Made by a program: the position numbers and the translations under genes. From an uncultured Mollicutes bacterium (GTDB taxonomy: Bacteria; Bacillota_I; Bacilli_A; RFN20; CAG-826): a stretch of 64,000 nt of DNA. The notes beneath the pieces were generated by a model. That model saw only the letters and a list, made by a program, of their open reading frames with translations, ran no database searches and was not told the DNA's origin. Where the stretch lies: contig UQFY01000011.1 of assembly GCA_900540385.1 (NCBI GenBank), positions 1 to 64,000 on the forward strand, read 5' to 3'. Shown here piece by piece: positions 35,394 through 45,467 of the stretch; within the stretch, counting starts at the first letter, position 1; every line of letters begins with the position of its first letter.

Positions 35394-37205
35394 ATGAGTA
35401 AGACAGACTTAGAAATTCAATATGAACAAATTCAAGAAAAGATAGATTCTCTTCCCAAAGGATATCTTTCCAAAAAGAAGATTAATGGCAAGGAAAGAAT
35501 TTATCGTCAATGGAATGAGAATGGGAAAAAATATAGTAAATACGTGCCAAATGAAGAAATATCATTGGTTTCAAAAGAAATAGAGATTCGAAAAAACTTA
35601 GAGAACATTCTTTCCTCTATTTCTTCTTACGCTTTAGAAATAAATTCCGCAAAAAAGAGAGTTTCTTCGAATAAGAAACATGGAATTTCCTATTTTGTTG
35701 GTAAGGATCTAAAAGGACTAATTGAAGATTATAGGGGTTACAAACATCGTTACGCTTTCAAGGAATTGGAACGTTTTCTTTATGATACAAAAACATTAGA
35801 TAAGAAACGCCTTCTTATCCTTTATGGCTTAAGAAGGACAGGGAAAACGACCCTTATTATGCAAGCCCTTTTGAATATGAAAGAAGAGGACTTTAAAAAA
35901 TCTGCTTTCATTGAATTAAATTCTCATTCTGAAATGGGTGACCTTTATGAACTTTTAAAGAGCCTTAAAGAAAAAGGTTATCGCTACATCTTTTTAGATG
36001 AAGTAACAGATATGAAAGACTTCATTGATGGTTCAGCTTTTCTTTCAAACCTCTTTGCTTCGGAAAATATGAGAATCGTTCTTTCTGGGACGGATTCTTT
36101 AGGATTTATTTTTTCTAAAGAAGACTCCTTATATGACCGTTGCTATTTTTTACATATTTCCTTCATTCCATTTAAAGAATTCTCTTCGGTTTTGGGCATC
36201 AATGATATCGATTCCTACATCGAATATGGTGGCACGATGTCTCTATCAGGGATGATTTATTCTCAAAGAAAATCGTTAAGCAAAACAAATCCTTATGTCG
36301 ATGCGGCTATTGCGGATAACATTCAACATTCTTTGGCCTATTATAAAAATGGAACTTATTTTCGCGATCTATATGAATTATATGAACGAAAAGAACTCAA
36401 AAATGTCATCAATCGTGTTGTAGAGGATTCAAACCATCGCTTTGCTCTAGAGGTTTTAAATCAAGATTTCATATCCCATGATTTAGGCATATCACGAAAC
36501 AACCTTCGAAAAGAAGATGATAAATATCACGTTCTTGATCGAATTCAAAGAAATAAAGTGGAGGATGTCCTAAAAACATCTTTAGGCATCTTAAACAAAA
36601 AAGAACGCTCCATTTCTTTAAAAGAAGCTCACCGAGAGGAAATCGAAACCTATTTAGAAGAGCTAGAAATCATTAACAAAGTAGATCTTCTCTCAGAGAA
36701 TTCTTTAACACAAAGAAATGTCATCACGATTGCAGGGCTTCGCTATTCTCAAGCAAAGGAGTTGATCTTAAGCTTAAAGAAAGATAAAGCTTTTCAGTCT
36801 TTAGAAAGAGAAACGGAAGAATACGTTATTGAAAGAATCCTCAATGAAATCAAAGGAAGAATGCTTGAAGATATCCTTCTTTTGGAAACTTCTTTAGCAA
36901 ATCCTTCTCTTCAAGTGAGCAAATTCCTATTCCATTCTGGTGAATTTGATATGGTTATTATCTACAGAGACCATTCTGAAATCTTTGAAATCAAACATAG
37001 TAAGGAAAGAAACATAAGCCAAGCGAAAAACCTTTTAGATGACAAGAAATGCGTTCTTTTCGAAACAAAGTTCCCCAAAATAACAAGAAAAGTCGTTCTT
37101 TATCGAGGGGAAAGGGCAAAAGAAGGCGAAATTGAATACCAAAACCTGGAGAAATACCTTAATTCCCTATCTTTTGAAAACTATTTCTCCTTGGCCCCCC
37201 ATTAA
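35394..37205 (+). CDS. AAA (AAA_14-like) ATPase with C-terminal nuclease-like domain
   Basis: 603 residues. An N-terminal ~130-residue part contains LPKGYLSKKKINGKERIYRQW, a basic segment also seen in small accessory DNA-binding proteins. It is followed by an AAA_14 P-loop domain (GLRRTGKTT at 145-153, Walker B YIFLDEVTD) and an expected DUF4143-like region. The C-terminal FHSGEFDMVIIYRDHSEIFEIKHS resembles a PD-(D/E)xK nuclease core. The family is widespread in gut bacteria and its function is unknown. There is no Shine-Dalgarno site; TATACT at 35379-35384 would start transcription about 3 nt before the ATG. Confidence 0.75.
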   Translation: MSKTDLEIQYEQIQEKIDSLPKGYLSKKKINGKERIYRQWNENGKKYSKYVPNEEISLVSKEIEIRKNLENILSSISSYALEINSAKKRVSSNKKHGISYFVGKDLKGLIEDYRGYKHRYAFKELERFLYDTKTLDKKRLLILYGLRRTGKTTLIMQALLNMKEEDFKKSAFIELNSHSEMGDLYELLKSLKEKGYRYIFLDEVTDMKDFIDGSAFLSNLFASENMRIVLSGTDSLGFIFSKEDSLYDRCYFLHISFIPFKEFSSVLGINDIDSYIEYGGTMSLSGMIYSQRKSLSKTNPYVDAAIADNIQHSLAYYKNGTYFRDLYELYERKELKNVINRVVEDSNHRFALEVLNQDFISHDLGISRNNLRKEDDKYHVLDRIQRNKVEDVLKTSLGILNKKERSISLKEAHREEIETYLEELEIINKVDLLSENSLTQRNVITIAGLRYSQAKELILSLKKDKAFQSLERETEEYVIERILNEIKGRMLEDILLLETSLANPSLQVSKFLFHSGEFDMVIIYRDHSEIFEIKHSKERNISQAKNLLDDKKCVLFETKFPKITRKVVLYRGERAKEGEIEYQNLEKYLNSLSFENYFSLAPH

Positions 37206-37367
37206 TAACGAGCTTTTTGTATCTAGATACCCATCAAATTGTATTCTTTGGGACAGCTTTCTTAAAACATTTCAAAATAACACGAAAAAACATCTCTAAA
37301 TAAGGAGATACGATAAGAGAAAAAGAAAATGAAAATAAAATGCGAAACGATACTCAATTTTCTCCCT

Positions 37368-37430
37368 TTTAATGGTGTTTTTTCCTAAATTTCCATTAAA
37401 GAACTCGGCTTTATAAAAATCCGATATAAT
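37368..37430 (+). promoter_or_regulatory. Upstream region of the RhuM-like gene: inverted repeat and -10
   Basis: TTTAATGG (37368-37375) and CCATTAAA (37393-37400) form an 8-bp inverted repeat. A consensus TATAAT (37425-37430) predicts transcription near 37437, two bases before the ATG. No -35 is evident. Elsewhere 37206-37367 I see only a small ATCTC/GAGAT inverted repeat and no gene. Confidence 0.45.
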
Positions 37431-37438
37431 ATTTTCAT

Positions 37439-38452
37439 ATGGAAAAGAAACTACAAATCCGTAACAGCGCAGTGGACTTTCTCGTTTTCACGAAAGACGT
37501 TCATCAAAATGGAATTGAAGTCAGAGTTTATAATAACGACGTTTGGCTTTCTCAAAAGGCTATAGCCCAACTTTTTGATGTTGACAGAAGTGCGGTGGTT
37601 AAGCATCTTCGAAATATCTTTGAGAGTGGAGAGCTAAATGAAAATTCAACTTGTGCCAAAATGGAACAAGTTGCAAATAATGGCAAAAAATACCAATATA
37701 AATATTATTCTTTAGCCGCTATTATTGCCGTTGGATATCGTATCAATTCTCAAAGAGCAACGGAGTTTCGCCAATGGGCGACCAATATTCTAGACACCTT
37801 TACAAAACAAGGCTACGTACTAGATAAAGACAGACTAATAAATGGGCAAATCTTCGATGAAGATTATTTTGAACATCTTCTTTCAGAAATTCAAGAAATT
37901 CGTGCCAGTGAGCGCCGTTTCTATCAAAAGATAACGGATATTTATGCGACGGCTGTGGATTATTCTCCTGAAAGCCAAACTACAAAAGATTTCTTTGCGA
38001 CGATTCAAAACAAAATGCACTATGCCGTTCATAAGAGTACTGCGGCCGAAATGATTATGGCTCGTGCTGATCACACAAAAGAACATATGGGCCTTACTTC
38101 TTGGAAAAACGCGCCCAAAGGCAAGATTGTTAAAGCGGATGTTTCCGTTGCTAAAAACTACTTAACGAAAAATGAACTTCAGGACTTGAATGAAATTGTC
38201 ACGATGTATTTGGATTATGCGACAAGACAAGCAAAGAAACATATTCCAATGACAATGGAAGATTGGGCAAAGAAATTAGATACGTTCTTGCAATTTAACG
38301 AGGAAGACATTTTGCAAAATAAAGGCAAGGTTACTATGGCTATCGCGAAATCCTTTGCGGAAAGTGAATTTGAACAATATCGTCTTATTCAAGACCGTCT
38401 ATATGAAAGTGATTTCGACCGTCTTATCTCAAGTTTAGACAAAAAGAAATAA
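37439..38452 (+). CDS. RhuM-family protein (virulence RhuM-like)
   Basis: 337 residues with the typical N-terminal RhuM pattern: VWLSQKAIAQLFDVDRSAVVKHLRNIF (helix-turn-helix-like), YYSLAAIIAVGYRINSQRATEFRQWA and a long helical C-terminal half. Homologues were first noted on a Salmonella pathogenicity island and are common in mobile and defence-rich regions; the molecular role is not established. No ribosome site precedes the ATG. It converges with the NUDIX gene with only one base between their stops. Confidence 0.88.
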   Translation: MEKKLQIRNSAVDFLVFTKDVHQNGIEVRVYNNDVWLSQKAIAQLFDVDRSAVVKHLRNIFESGELNENSTCAKMEQVANNGKKYQYKYYSLAAIIAVGYRINSQRATEFRQWATNILDTFTKQGYVLDKDRLINGQIFDEDYFEHLLSEIQEIRASERRFYQKITDIYATAVDYSPESQTTKDFFATIQNKMHYAVHKSTAAEMIMARADHTKEHMGLTSWKNAPKGKIVKADVSVAKNYLTKNELQDLNEIVTMYLDYATRQAKKHIPMTMEDWAKKLDTFLQFNEEDILQNKGKVTMAIAKSFAESEFEQYRLIQDRLYESDFDRLISSLDKKK

Positions 38453-38453
38453 G

Positions 38454-38855
38454 TTATATTTGCATCAAATCCCGGATTTTAAAGAAGATATCTTTATCGG
38501 CTGGACACCAAGATAAAAACTCTCCTTCTTCTTTATTAATCCATTTTTCATCCGAATGGATTCCTTTTTCAATTGTTAAGTTTCCTTCGATAGGTGTTAC
38601 AAGGAAGGCGTCCATATCCAAAATAAAAGATGGATATTCATACACTTCATTTAGTAAGAATCTCTCTACTTTTATAGTGGTTTCAAGTTCCTCTTTGATT
38701 TCACGGATGATCGCCTCTTTAGGCGTTTCACCCTCTTCGATCTTTCCACCAGGAAATTCATAGAGACCTTTGAATTCTCCATAATCTCTTTGAGCGACAA
38801 AGATACGGTTATTTTTCTTGATGAGGGCACACACGACCCGAATTCTCTTCTTCAT
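38454..38855 (-). CDS. NUDIX hydrolase (MutT-like)
   Basis: 133 residues. The Nudix box starts at Gly37 (GKIEEGETPKEAIIREIKEE); its catalytic Glu cluster is intact, although the Gly after it is replaced by Glu. FVAQRDYGEFKGLYEFPGG is typical of 8-oxo-dGTP/dCTP pyrophosphohydrolases of the MutT group. The start lies 47 nt inside the 3' end of the helicase gene, so the two are co-transcribed. It would sanitise nucleotides or hydrolyse a signal nucleotide tied to the helicase system; the latter is speculation. Confidence 0.88.
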   Translation of the reverse strand: MKKRIRVVCALIKKNNRIFVAQRDYGEFKGLYEFPGGKIEEGETPKEAIIREIKEELETTIKVERFLLNEVYEYPSFILDMDAFLVTPIEGNLTIEKGIHSDEKWINKEEGEFLSWCPADKDIFFKIRDLMQI

Positions 38856-41646
38856 CTTTTTCTATCCCGAAATCATCATAATACATAAGGGGGACCTTTT
38901 CTTCTAATTCGATGTCAAATAACAAGGTTTCTTTAGGATTATCCGACACTCTTGGATTCTTTAGATACCCTCTTCCTAAATAATAGAAAGGCATTTCCGC
39001 TCCATCCTCTCTTTTGGCTTTTCTCACAAAGATATAGGAATAGGGGTCCTTTAATAAAGAAATGCCCTTTGAATTATTCATTCTTGTCCCTGTCTGAGAT
39101 TCCCATTGTAAGAGAGATGGAGATAAGAAACGGTCCTTATATTTCAAATGAGACAAGACTTGTTCATCTTTCTTTAAATCGATATAAATCACGCGCTCTT
39201 TATCTACCTTGAAAACACCCATCATCCGGAAAAGATTCTCACTATTTAAAGCTAAAAGAGAGGAAAAAGACGTATATGGGTGGTAACGTTTTAATCTTCC
39301 CTCCACGTTATAGAACTCAATTTGGTAACGAGTTAAGCCATACTCTAACAAAGAAATAAGCCAGTCTTTAAAAGAGTCTTTGCTCACTTCAAAATTCAAA
39401 GAGTAATAATCCCCTTCTTTTTTCACTAATGTGTGGTGATAAGAAGGTTTGGTGTAATAAAACTCATCTTGTAACACTTTTAAGGCATAAGAAAACGTAT
39501 CTTCCTTAAAATGGTCCACATCCTTTAAAGAAGAATAAAGTTCCTCTTCCGTTTTCTTTCCATTTAATAATTCTTTGATAATGAGATATTCCTCAGGATG
39601 AACAAGGGGGAGATATTCATAGATTGTTTCGATCCATTCTCTTTCTTCTTTGGAGAAAAAAGGAACGTCTTCGCCCATTCTTTCTAAGAAGTCATAATAA
39701 GAAGGAAATTTCTTCGTGAAATGCAAAATATCCACGCCTGTTTCTTGATCTAAGAACACTTCATGTTTTGGATATTCATTCGGCCCCAATTTCAAATAAC
39801 TCTTCAAATTCTGATAATCCGCTTTCAAGAAGGCAAGCGAATTGAAATTCGTTTTCTCAATGGATTGCAAGATTTCTTCCTGGGCCTTTTCTTCGAAATG
39901 AATTTCTAGATTGGGTATTGCTAAAGAAGAGAAATTATCCCTTACCATATTCGCAAGAGCCAATTTGTCAGAAACTCCACTTTTGGAAAGACTTCCTAAC
40001 GCTAAGGCAATCTGGACAGACCTCAAATAAGAATTGGCGATAAAATCCAAAACAATAAGATATTGCTTATTCTCGTATTTTCTTAATCCTCTCCCCAATT
40101 GTTGAATAAAAATGGTGGAAGATTCCGTAGGACGTAAGAAAAGAACCATATTGATGGATGGAACGTCGATTCCTTCATTTAAAATATCAACGGCAAAAAC
40201 AAGTTCCAAAGGATCGTTCTTATCCTCTAATCTTTGAAAGATACGGATTCTTTCACCCAAAGAGGAAGAACCAGTTAAATAGGCAGTGGAATAACCAAGA
40301 TTCATCATCTGCATGGCCATTTCCTTAGCGTGTTCGACATTTCGTCAGAAACCGATGCAACGTAACTTTCCTTCCGGACGATGTTTCTCGATTTCATCCC
40401 CAACAAAAGAGCAATGAAGAGAAGAAGATATAGATTGAATAAGAAGACGGTTACCTTCCACGCTTCCATCGCTAGCATAGCTAATCAAATCATCCTTGAT
40501 GCCATAATAATGAAAAGGAACGATGAGATGATTTTCTAACGCGTCACGTAATCTCAAATCAAAAGGCACGTTATTGCCAAACATCTGATAGACATCTTCC
40601 CCGTCCATGCGGTCAGGTGTTGCGGTTAAACCAAGTAAAAACGAAGGCTTAAAATACTCGATGATTTTTTGATACGTTGAGGCAGCCGCGTGATGAACTT
40701 CATCGATAATGATGTAATCGAATTCTTCGGGGGAGAATAATTCCAAATGTTTCGATAACATTTGGTTTGAAGCAAAGATAAAATCCTTATCGATTTCCGA
40801 ATATTCCCCATTAAAAAGACCGTAGCTTCTTTCTTGTCCGAATACTTTGCTAAAAGTGTTCAAAGCCTGTGTAAGAATCGTATCTTTATGAACGATAAAT
40901 AGTAAACGTTTTGCTCCAAAAAATTTCGCATCAAAAGCGGCTAAGTAAGTCTTTCCTGAGCCCGTGGCCGCAATGACCATTGCTTTATTGATATTTCTAT
41001 TCCTTGTGTTTTGAAGTTCTTTTAAAGCCTGTCTTTGCATGAAATTTGGTTTCAACGTTCCGTTTTCTTTGTCATAGGAATAATCCATATCCCAAGAAAC
41101 AATCGCATAAGATAAGGCAATCTCATATTCCTTCACATTTTCTCTTGTTAAAGGCTTTACCTTATTCCAAAGATAATTGAATTCCTCAAGGATTTTTCGA
41201 ACGAATTGGTATTCCTTAGAGGAGCTTATCCCAACATCCCATTCCTTGTTTTTAAGCAAAGCAAAACGCGTGATATTAGAGGAACCTACGATGCTTTCGA
41301 AGGAAGAGTCCTCATATTCAAAAAGATAGCCCTTCGTATGGAAACCATCGTCATCAAAAGAATGATTCTCTAAGCGACATTCAAAATTCGGATATCTTCT
41401 TTGAAGTTCTAAAAAGGTTTCTAAAGAGGCAATATCGGTGAAATTCTGATAGGTTGAGGTTAGAATTTTCCCTTTTGCACCCCGAGATAAGGCTTTCTCT
41501 AAATGGGGTAAAAGAAGAATCAATCCCGCTTTCTTAATAAAAGATACGGACCAAGAAAAAGAAGCGCATCGATCCAAACATTGAATGATTCTATTTAAGA
41601 AATTGGGTTCGCTTTGATTGGTGTAAAAGGAGGCTTCAAGCATCAT
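38809..41646 (-). pseudogene. PLD-like/DEAD helicase/DUF3427 protein interrupted by an in-frame TGA
   Basis: One frame of 945 codons with an internal TGA at 40345-40347. Residues 1-180 are a phospholipase D-like domain (HTKGYLF and GSSNITRFAL, an HKD-like motif). Residues 200-430 are a superfamily II helicase (IAATGSGKTYLA, DEVHH, LGLTATPDR). After the stop come the helicase C domain (NEGIDVP, QQLGRGLRKY) and a DUF3427-like tail. The TGA falls where related helicases have Cys in GFCxxVEHA, which suggests a one-base Cys-to-stop change. The remaining halves (40345-41646 and 38809-40320) could be expressed separately only if the second restarts at an internal ATG (40320). The likely ancestral role is DNA repair or defence. 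Confidence 0.8.
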
Positions 41647-41737
41647 TCTTATCCTTGCTTTACAGAATAACCGTGCCGATCCTTTAGATCAAGCTAAATA
41701 TAGAGATAGCCAAAGCTTTTCAACCGATTGAAAGGAT

Positions 41738-42277
41738 TTATTTGAAGAGCGAGTAAAAGTAAGTGGTCATTTCTATGGCGCTTTCTTTATGCTCGTGAAT
41801 CACATAATCTTTTAAAAGGTCCACAAAAGCGCCAGAAAGGCAGTTTTCTAATATATCATCAGGAATATTTGGGTGTTTTATTTTAATAGAGGGCATTGCC
41901 ACTCTCATAAGGTGATGAACTTCCTTTCCTAAGGTGGAATAGAAAAGATGGGAGGCACCGGAAGCAAAGATGGCGGATATTAGTTTCTCCTGTTCTTTGA
42001 AATGATAGAAGATATGCGCGGTCATTTCGCGATAATCATAGAGAGTGATATTCCCTTCCTTGGTGTGATTGGAAGAAAAAGCGTGATTAAAGATAGAAGT
42101 GCAGACGTTTCTTAAAACATCATCTTTCTTTTTATAATGAGCATAGAAAGTGGATCGAGAAACCGTGCTTTCTAAAATAATGTCGCTAACAGAAATATCC
42201 GTATAGCTTTTCTTTTCTAATAGTCTTTCTAAGGCAGCTAAGATCAATTCGTTCGTCTTTTCTTCTTTTTTGTTCAT
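41738..42277 (-). CDS. TetR/AcrR-family regulator
   Basis: 179 residues. The N-terminal TetR helix-turn-helix (YTDISVSDIILESTVSRSTFYAHYKKKDDVL) is canonical, with a ligand-binding helical domain ending in FVDLLKDYVIH...MTTYFYSLF, a form common in DUF-type TetR proteins of Bacillota. GAGGA precedes the ATG; a -10 (TATAAT on the minus strand, 42323-42328) lies about 45 nt upstream. It is divergent from the iron importer, and the shared intergenic region has two inverted repeats, so it may regulate that importer. Confidence 0.88.
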   Translation of the reverse strand: MNKKEEKTNELILAALERLLEKKSYTDISVSDIILESTVSRSTFYAHYKKKDDVLRNVCTSIFNHAFSSNHTKEGNITLYDYREMTAHIFYHFKEQEKLISAIFASGASHLFYSTLGKEVHHLMRVAMPSIKIKHPNIPDDILENCLSGAFVDLLKDYVIHEHKESAIEMTTYFYSLFK

Positions 42278-42339
42278 CTTTTTATCCTCAAAATACGAAT
42301 AAATATCGAATATTATGTTCTAATTATATAAAAAGAAAC

Positions 42340-42362
42340 GAACAAAATATTCTAAATTGTTC
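42340..42362. promoter_or_regulatory. Palindromic operator candidate between TetR gene and iron importer
   Basis: GAACAA (42340-42345) and TTGTTC (42357-42362) form a 23-bp dyad directly upstream of the importer promoter. A second dyad overlaps it: TTCATCTT (42360-42367) with AAGATGAA (42377-42384). Either may bind the TetR-type protein or an iron regulator; neither matches a classical Fur box closely. Confidence 0.5.
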
Positions 42363-42369
42363 ATCTTCA

Positions 42370-42398
42370 TTCAAAAAAGATGAAAACATTGCTAGACT
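42370..42398 (+). promoter_or_regulatory. Promoter of the iron-importer operon, predicted leaderless
   Basis: TTCAAA (42370-42375), a 17-nt spacer and TAGACT (42393-42398). Position +7 is 42405, the A of the first ATG; no ribosome site is present. Confidence 0.5.
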
Positions 42399-42404
42399 AC
42401 CACA

Positions 42405-43481
42405 ATGGATATGCATAAAAGAGAGATACCATCACCATTTGAAACAAGCAAAAAGAAAGTTTTAAGCACTCTTTTTATTTTGCTTGGCGTAAGCATCCTT
42501 CTTTTTTGTCTTTCTTTCTTTATAACTCCAACGAACATGTCTATTGATCGTTGTTTCTTTGGCTTATTTGGTAGAAGCGATGTCGCGGCAAACCGGATTA
42601 TGCAGAGAATTATTCTCCCGAGGAATCTTGCCGCATTTCTCATTGGTGGAGGGCTTTCTCTTTCTGGGCTTTTAATGCAAACCTCATTAAAGAATCCTAT
42701 GGCTTCACCTGCGACACTAGGCGTTTCGAACGCGGCTGTATTTGGGGCTAACGTGATTATTCTTTGTTTGTATGGAACGAGTAGCAATTCTTTCGTCTCT
42801 GCGAGTGACTCTCCCTTTCAAACGTCGATGGTTGCTTTCCTATTCTCTTTCCTTTGCATTCTTTTGGTTCTCTTTTTATCCTCATTTCATAAATTTCATC
42901 CAACGACCGTTGTTCTTGTTGGAATTGTTTTGGGCTCTTGTTTTCAAGCTTTGACAACTCTTTTGCAATATTTTGCAGATGATGTTGCTCTTTCCGCTAT
43001 CGTGGGTTGGTCTTTTGGAAACTTAGAAAGAATCACGATGGGAGAGAATGGAATATTGGGCATTGTTTTATTCGTCTCTCTTTTATCCTTCTCTTTGCTT
43101 GGGTATCGCTTTAACGCCCTTGACGCAGGAGATGGCTTTGCTAAAAGTGTGGGGGTTCATACTTCCCTTCTACGTTTTATCTCTTTGCTTGTTGCCTCTC
43201 TTTTAGGGGCTTTATGCGTTTCTTTTTGCGGAATGATTGGTTTTGTGGGAATCATTGCCCCTCACATTATGAAAAGACTAATTGGAAGAGATCATCGTTT
43301 CCTTTTTCCAACTTCTTTCTTAGCCGGATCCTCTCTTCTTCTTGTTTGTGATATTTTTACGCGCTTGATTGGAAGAGGCACCTCTCTTCCAGTGGGTGCT
43401 ATTACCGCTTTGATAGGGACACCATTGTTCTTAATCATTCTCTTCACGAAGAAAGGAGACAAATATGCTTTATCTAAATGA
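42405..43481 (+). CDS. FecCD-type iron-siderophore ABC permease
   Basis: 358 residues with about nine to ten membrane helices and FecCD family signatures: PRNLAAFLIGGGLSLSGLLMQ near residue 70, CGMIGFVGIIAPHIMKRLIG near 270 and GTSLPVGAITALIGTPLF near the C-terminus. It forms a homodimeric channel for import of iron chelates, heme or cobalamin; the substrate cannot be fixed. Its 3' end overlaps the ATPase gene. Confidence 0.92.
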   Translation: MDMHKREIPSPFETSKKKVLSTLFILLGVSILLFCLSFFITPTNMSIDRCFFGLFGRSDVAANRIMQRIILPRNLAAFLIGGGLSLSGLLMQTSLKNPMASPATLGVSNAAVFGANVIILCLYGTSSNSFVSASDSPFQTSMVAFLFSFLCILLVLFLSSFHKFHPTTVVLVGIVLGSCFQALTTLLQYFADDVALSAIVGWSFGNLERITMGENGILGIVLFVSLLSFSLLGYRFNALDAGDGFAKSVGVHTSLLRFISLLVASLLGALCVSFCGMIGFVGIIAPHIMKRLIGRDHRFLFPTSFLAGSSLLLVCDIFTRLIGRGTSLPVGAITALIGTPLFLIILFTKKGDKYALSK

Positions 43482-44238
43482 CGTCTCCTTCGCTTATTCA
43501 AAACGCTCAGAACCCGTCTTAAAACATGTCTCTATTCAACTAGAGGAAGGAAAAGTAGGGGTTTTGCTAGGTCCTAATGGTGTCGGAAAGAGCACAATTA
43601 TTAAGTTAATATGCGGACTTTTGAAGCTAAAAGAAGGTGAAATTATTTTGGGTGATAAGAAGCTTAAAGAAATGAAGCTGTCCGAACGAAGCAAACTCAT
43701 TTCCTCCGTTCCTCAAAATATTGAATTCTCTTCCTTAAGCGTTATGGATTCTATTCTTCTAGGGCGTCTCCCTTATTTCTATTCCTTCCCTTGCAAGTAC
43801 GATAAAGAAGAAACCTTCAAAGTCATGGAGGAACTTCATATCCTTCCATTAAAGGATAGACCAGCAGATTCTCTTTCTGGGGGTGAGAAACAAATGGTCG
43901 CGATAGCTCGAGCCCTTGTTTCTAATCCGAAACTCCTTATCTTGGACGAACCAACAGCCAATCTTGACTTAAAGCATCAGGTTTTAATTTTGAAACTGCT
44001 TAAGAAGATTGCTAAAGAAAGAAAGTTGACAATCTTATTATCCTTGCATGATCTTTCCGAAGCATCCTTCCTCGGAGATACCCTCTTTTGGCTAAAGGAA
44101 GGGGAGCTTCTTTATCAAGGGGATAGCTCTTCGATTACGGAAGAAAGAATCTTTGAGACCTATGGCGTTAAAGCCAACTTAATTCAAAAAGATGATGAAA
44201 CTTTCATCTCATTATTTTCAGGAGAAAAACAACAATGA
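43465..44238 (+). CDS. FecE-type ABC importer ATPase
   Basis: 257 residues. Walker A GPNGVGKST is at about 37-45, a Q-loop VPQNIEFSS, the signature LSGGEKQ and Walker B LLILDEPTANLD follow. AAAGGAG lies before the ATG, which overlaps the permease gene. It powers the FecCD permease. Confidence 0.93.
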   Translation: MLYLNDVSFAYSKRSEPVLKHVSIQLEEGKVGVLLGPNGVGKSTIIKLICGLLKLKEGEIILGDKKLKEMKLSERSKLISSVPQNIEFSSLSVMDSILLGRLPYFYSFPCKYDKEETFKVMEELHILPLKDRPADSLSGGEKQMVAIARALVSNPKLLILDEPTANLDLKHQVLILKLLKKIAKERKLTILLSLHDLSEASFLGDTLFWLKEGELLYQGDSSSITEERIFETYGVKANLIQKDDETFISLFSGEKQQ

Positions 44239-45416
44239 AAAAACAATTCCTTTGGCTTCTTTTAGCCTCAAGTCTCATTTCTTGTGGAGGAGGACAAGAA
44301 AGTTCTAGCGAAACTTCTCAAGAAGAAATTCTCGTTAGTGACGGTATCGGAAGAGAAAATAGTTACCTTCCAGGTTCCTATTCCCGTATCGCTTGCGTCG
44401 GTGCTGGCGCTCTTCGCTTATATTCCTATGTTGGTGAACTTAATAAACTCGTTGGCGTAGAAGATATCGATAATCCAAGCAAAAGAGAAGAGAAAACCCA
44501 TCCATTCGAAGGGGTTGCAAGGCCTTATTATGACGCTAACAAAGAAGCTTTTAGAAACCTTCCTTCCCTTGGAGTAGGAGGGCCGGTTGCTAATCAAAGT
44601 GGTCCTAACCTCACTCTTTTAACAAGCCTTGCTCCTGATTTAGTCATTTCTGATTTTGAAACAGTTGAACAAGCCAAAGCCATTGAAAATGCTACAGGTG
44701 CCAAAGTATTCACCATCCGTTATGGCAAGAAGGCCGTCTATGATGAAACCATCGTTTCTGTTTTAACTTCCTTAGGCAAAGTTCTTGACCGTAATGAAAG
44801 AGCGAAAACCTTAACGGACTACATCTCTTCTTCCATTACGGAATTAAAAATAATGACAAAAAACGTAAAGGAAGAAGATAAGCCTCTTACTTATGTTGGG
44901 GGAATTGGAAACTGGGGACAAAAAGATTATCTTGCCACCCATAGTGGTTATCCAATGTTTGAAGTTGCCAATATTAAAAACGTCCTTTCAGAAGTTCCAT
45001 TAAGCGCGGCTGGTCAACAAGATATCTCCAAAGCCACTTTTGAAGAGCTTGCCCCTAAAATGGACAAACTCATTTTAGACGCGGCGGGAATGAAACAAAC
45101 CATTCAAGCCTATCACACGGATAAGCATGTTTTTGATAACGTCAAAGCAGTAACTTCAGGCGAAGTCTATCTTCAAATGCCATATAACGCCTATTATACA
45201 AATCTCGAAATCTCTCTTATGAATGGTTATTTTGATGCCTATGCCGTCTATCCTGAGCTCTTCAAGGACTTTGATTTAGAAAAGAAATATTCGGAAATCT
45301 TAAAGACCTTTGTAGGAAAGGATACTTACAACGAAGAAAAGGGAATGTCCGGCTCTTATGGCGGATATCAAAAAATCAGTGATTTAAAGAAATTCTGCGA
45401 AGAGCATATTCAATAA
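44235..45416 (+). CDS. Iron-complex solute-binding lipoprotein
   Basis: 393 residues of the FepB/BtuF-like class III binding proteins. The lipobox is LISC near residue 17, followed by a Ser/Glu-rich linker. The conserved start of the fold (YSRIACVGAGALRLYSYVGELNKLVGVED) and LAPDLVISDFETVEQAKAIENATGAKVF are present. AGGAG sets the ATG, which overlaps the ATPase stop. It captures the iron chelate or related ligand at the cell surface. Confidence 0.9.
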   Translation: MKKQFLWLLLASSLISCGGGQESSSETSQEEILVSDGIGRENSYLPGSYSRIACVGAGALRLYSYVGELNKLVGVEDIDNPSKREEKTHPFEGVARPYYDANKEAFRNLPSLGVGGPVANQSGPNLTLLTSLAPDLVISDFETVEQAKAIENATGAKVFTIRYGKKAVYDETIVSVLTSLGKVLDRNERAKTLTDYISSSITELKIMTKNVKEEDKPLTYVGGIGNWGQKDYLATHSGYPMFEVANIKNVLSEVPLSAAGQQDISKATFEELAPKMDKLILDAAGMKQTIQAYHTDKHVFDNVKAVTSGEVYLQMPYNAYYTNLEISLMNGYFDAYAVYPELFKDFDLEKKYSEILKTFVGKDTYNEEKGMSGSYGGYQKISDLKKFCEEHIQ

Positions 45417-45467
45417 ACCTCTCATTCTTTTTCTTCCAGAAAAACCTATAATATCCGAGGAGAATAT

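Noticed and set aside
40345..40347. UGA read as selenocysteine or as Trp (genetic code 4)
   Set aside because: No SECIS-like stem-loop follows the codon. TGA ends many genes here, Trp is encoded by TGG and the tRNA-Trp has anticodon CCA.
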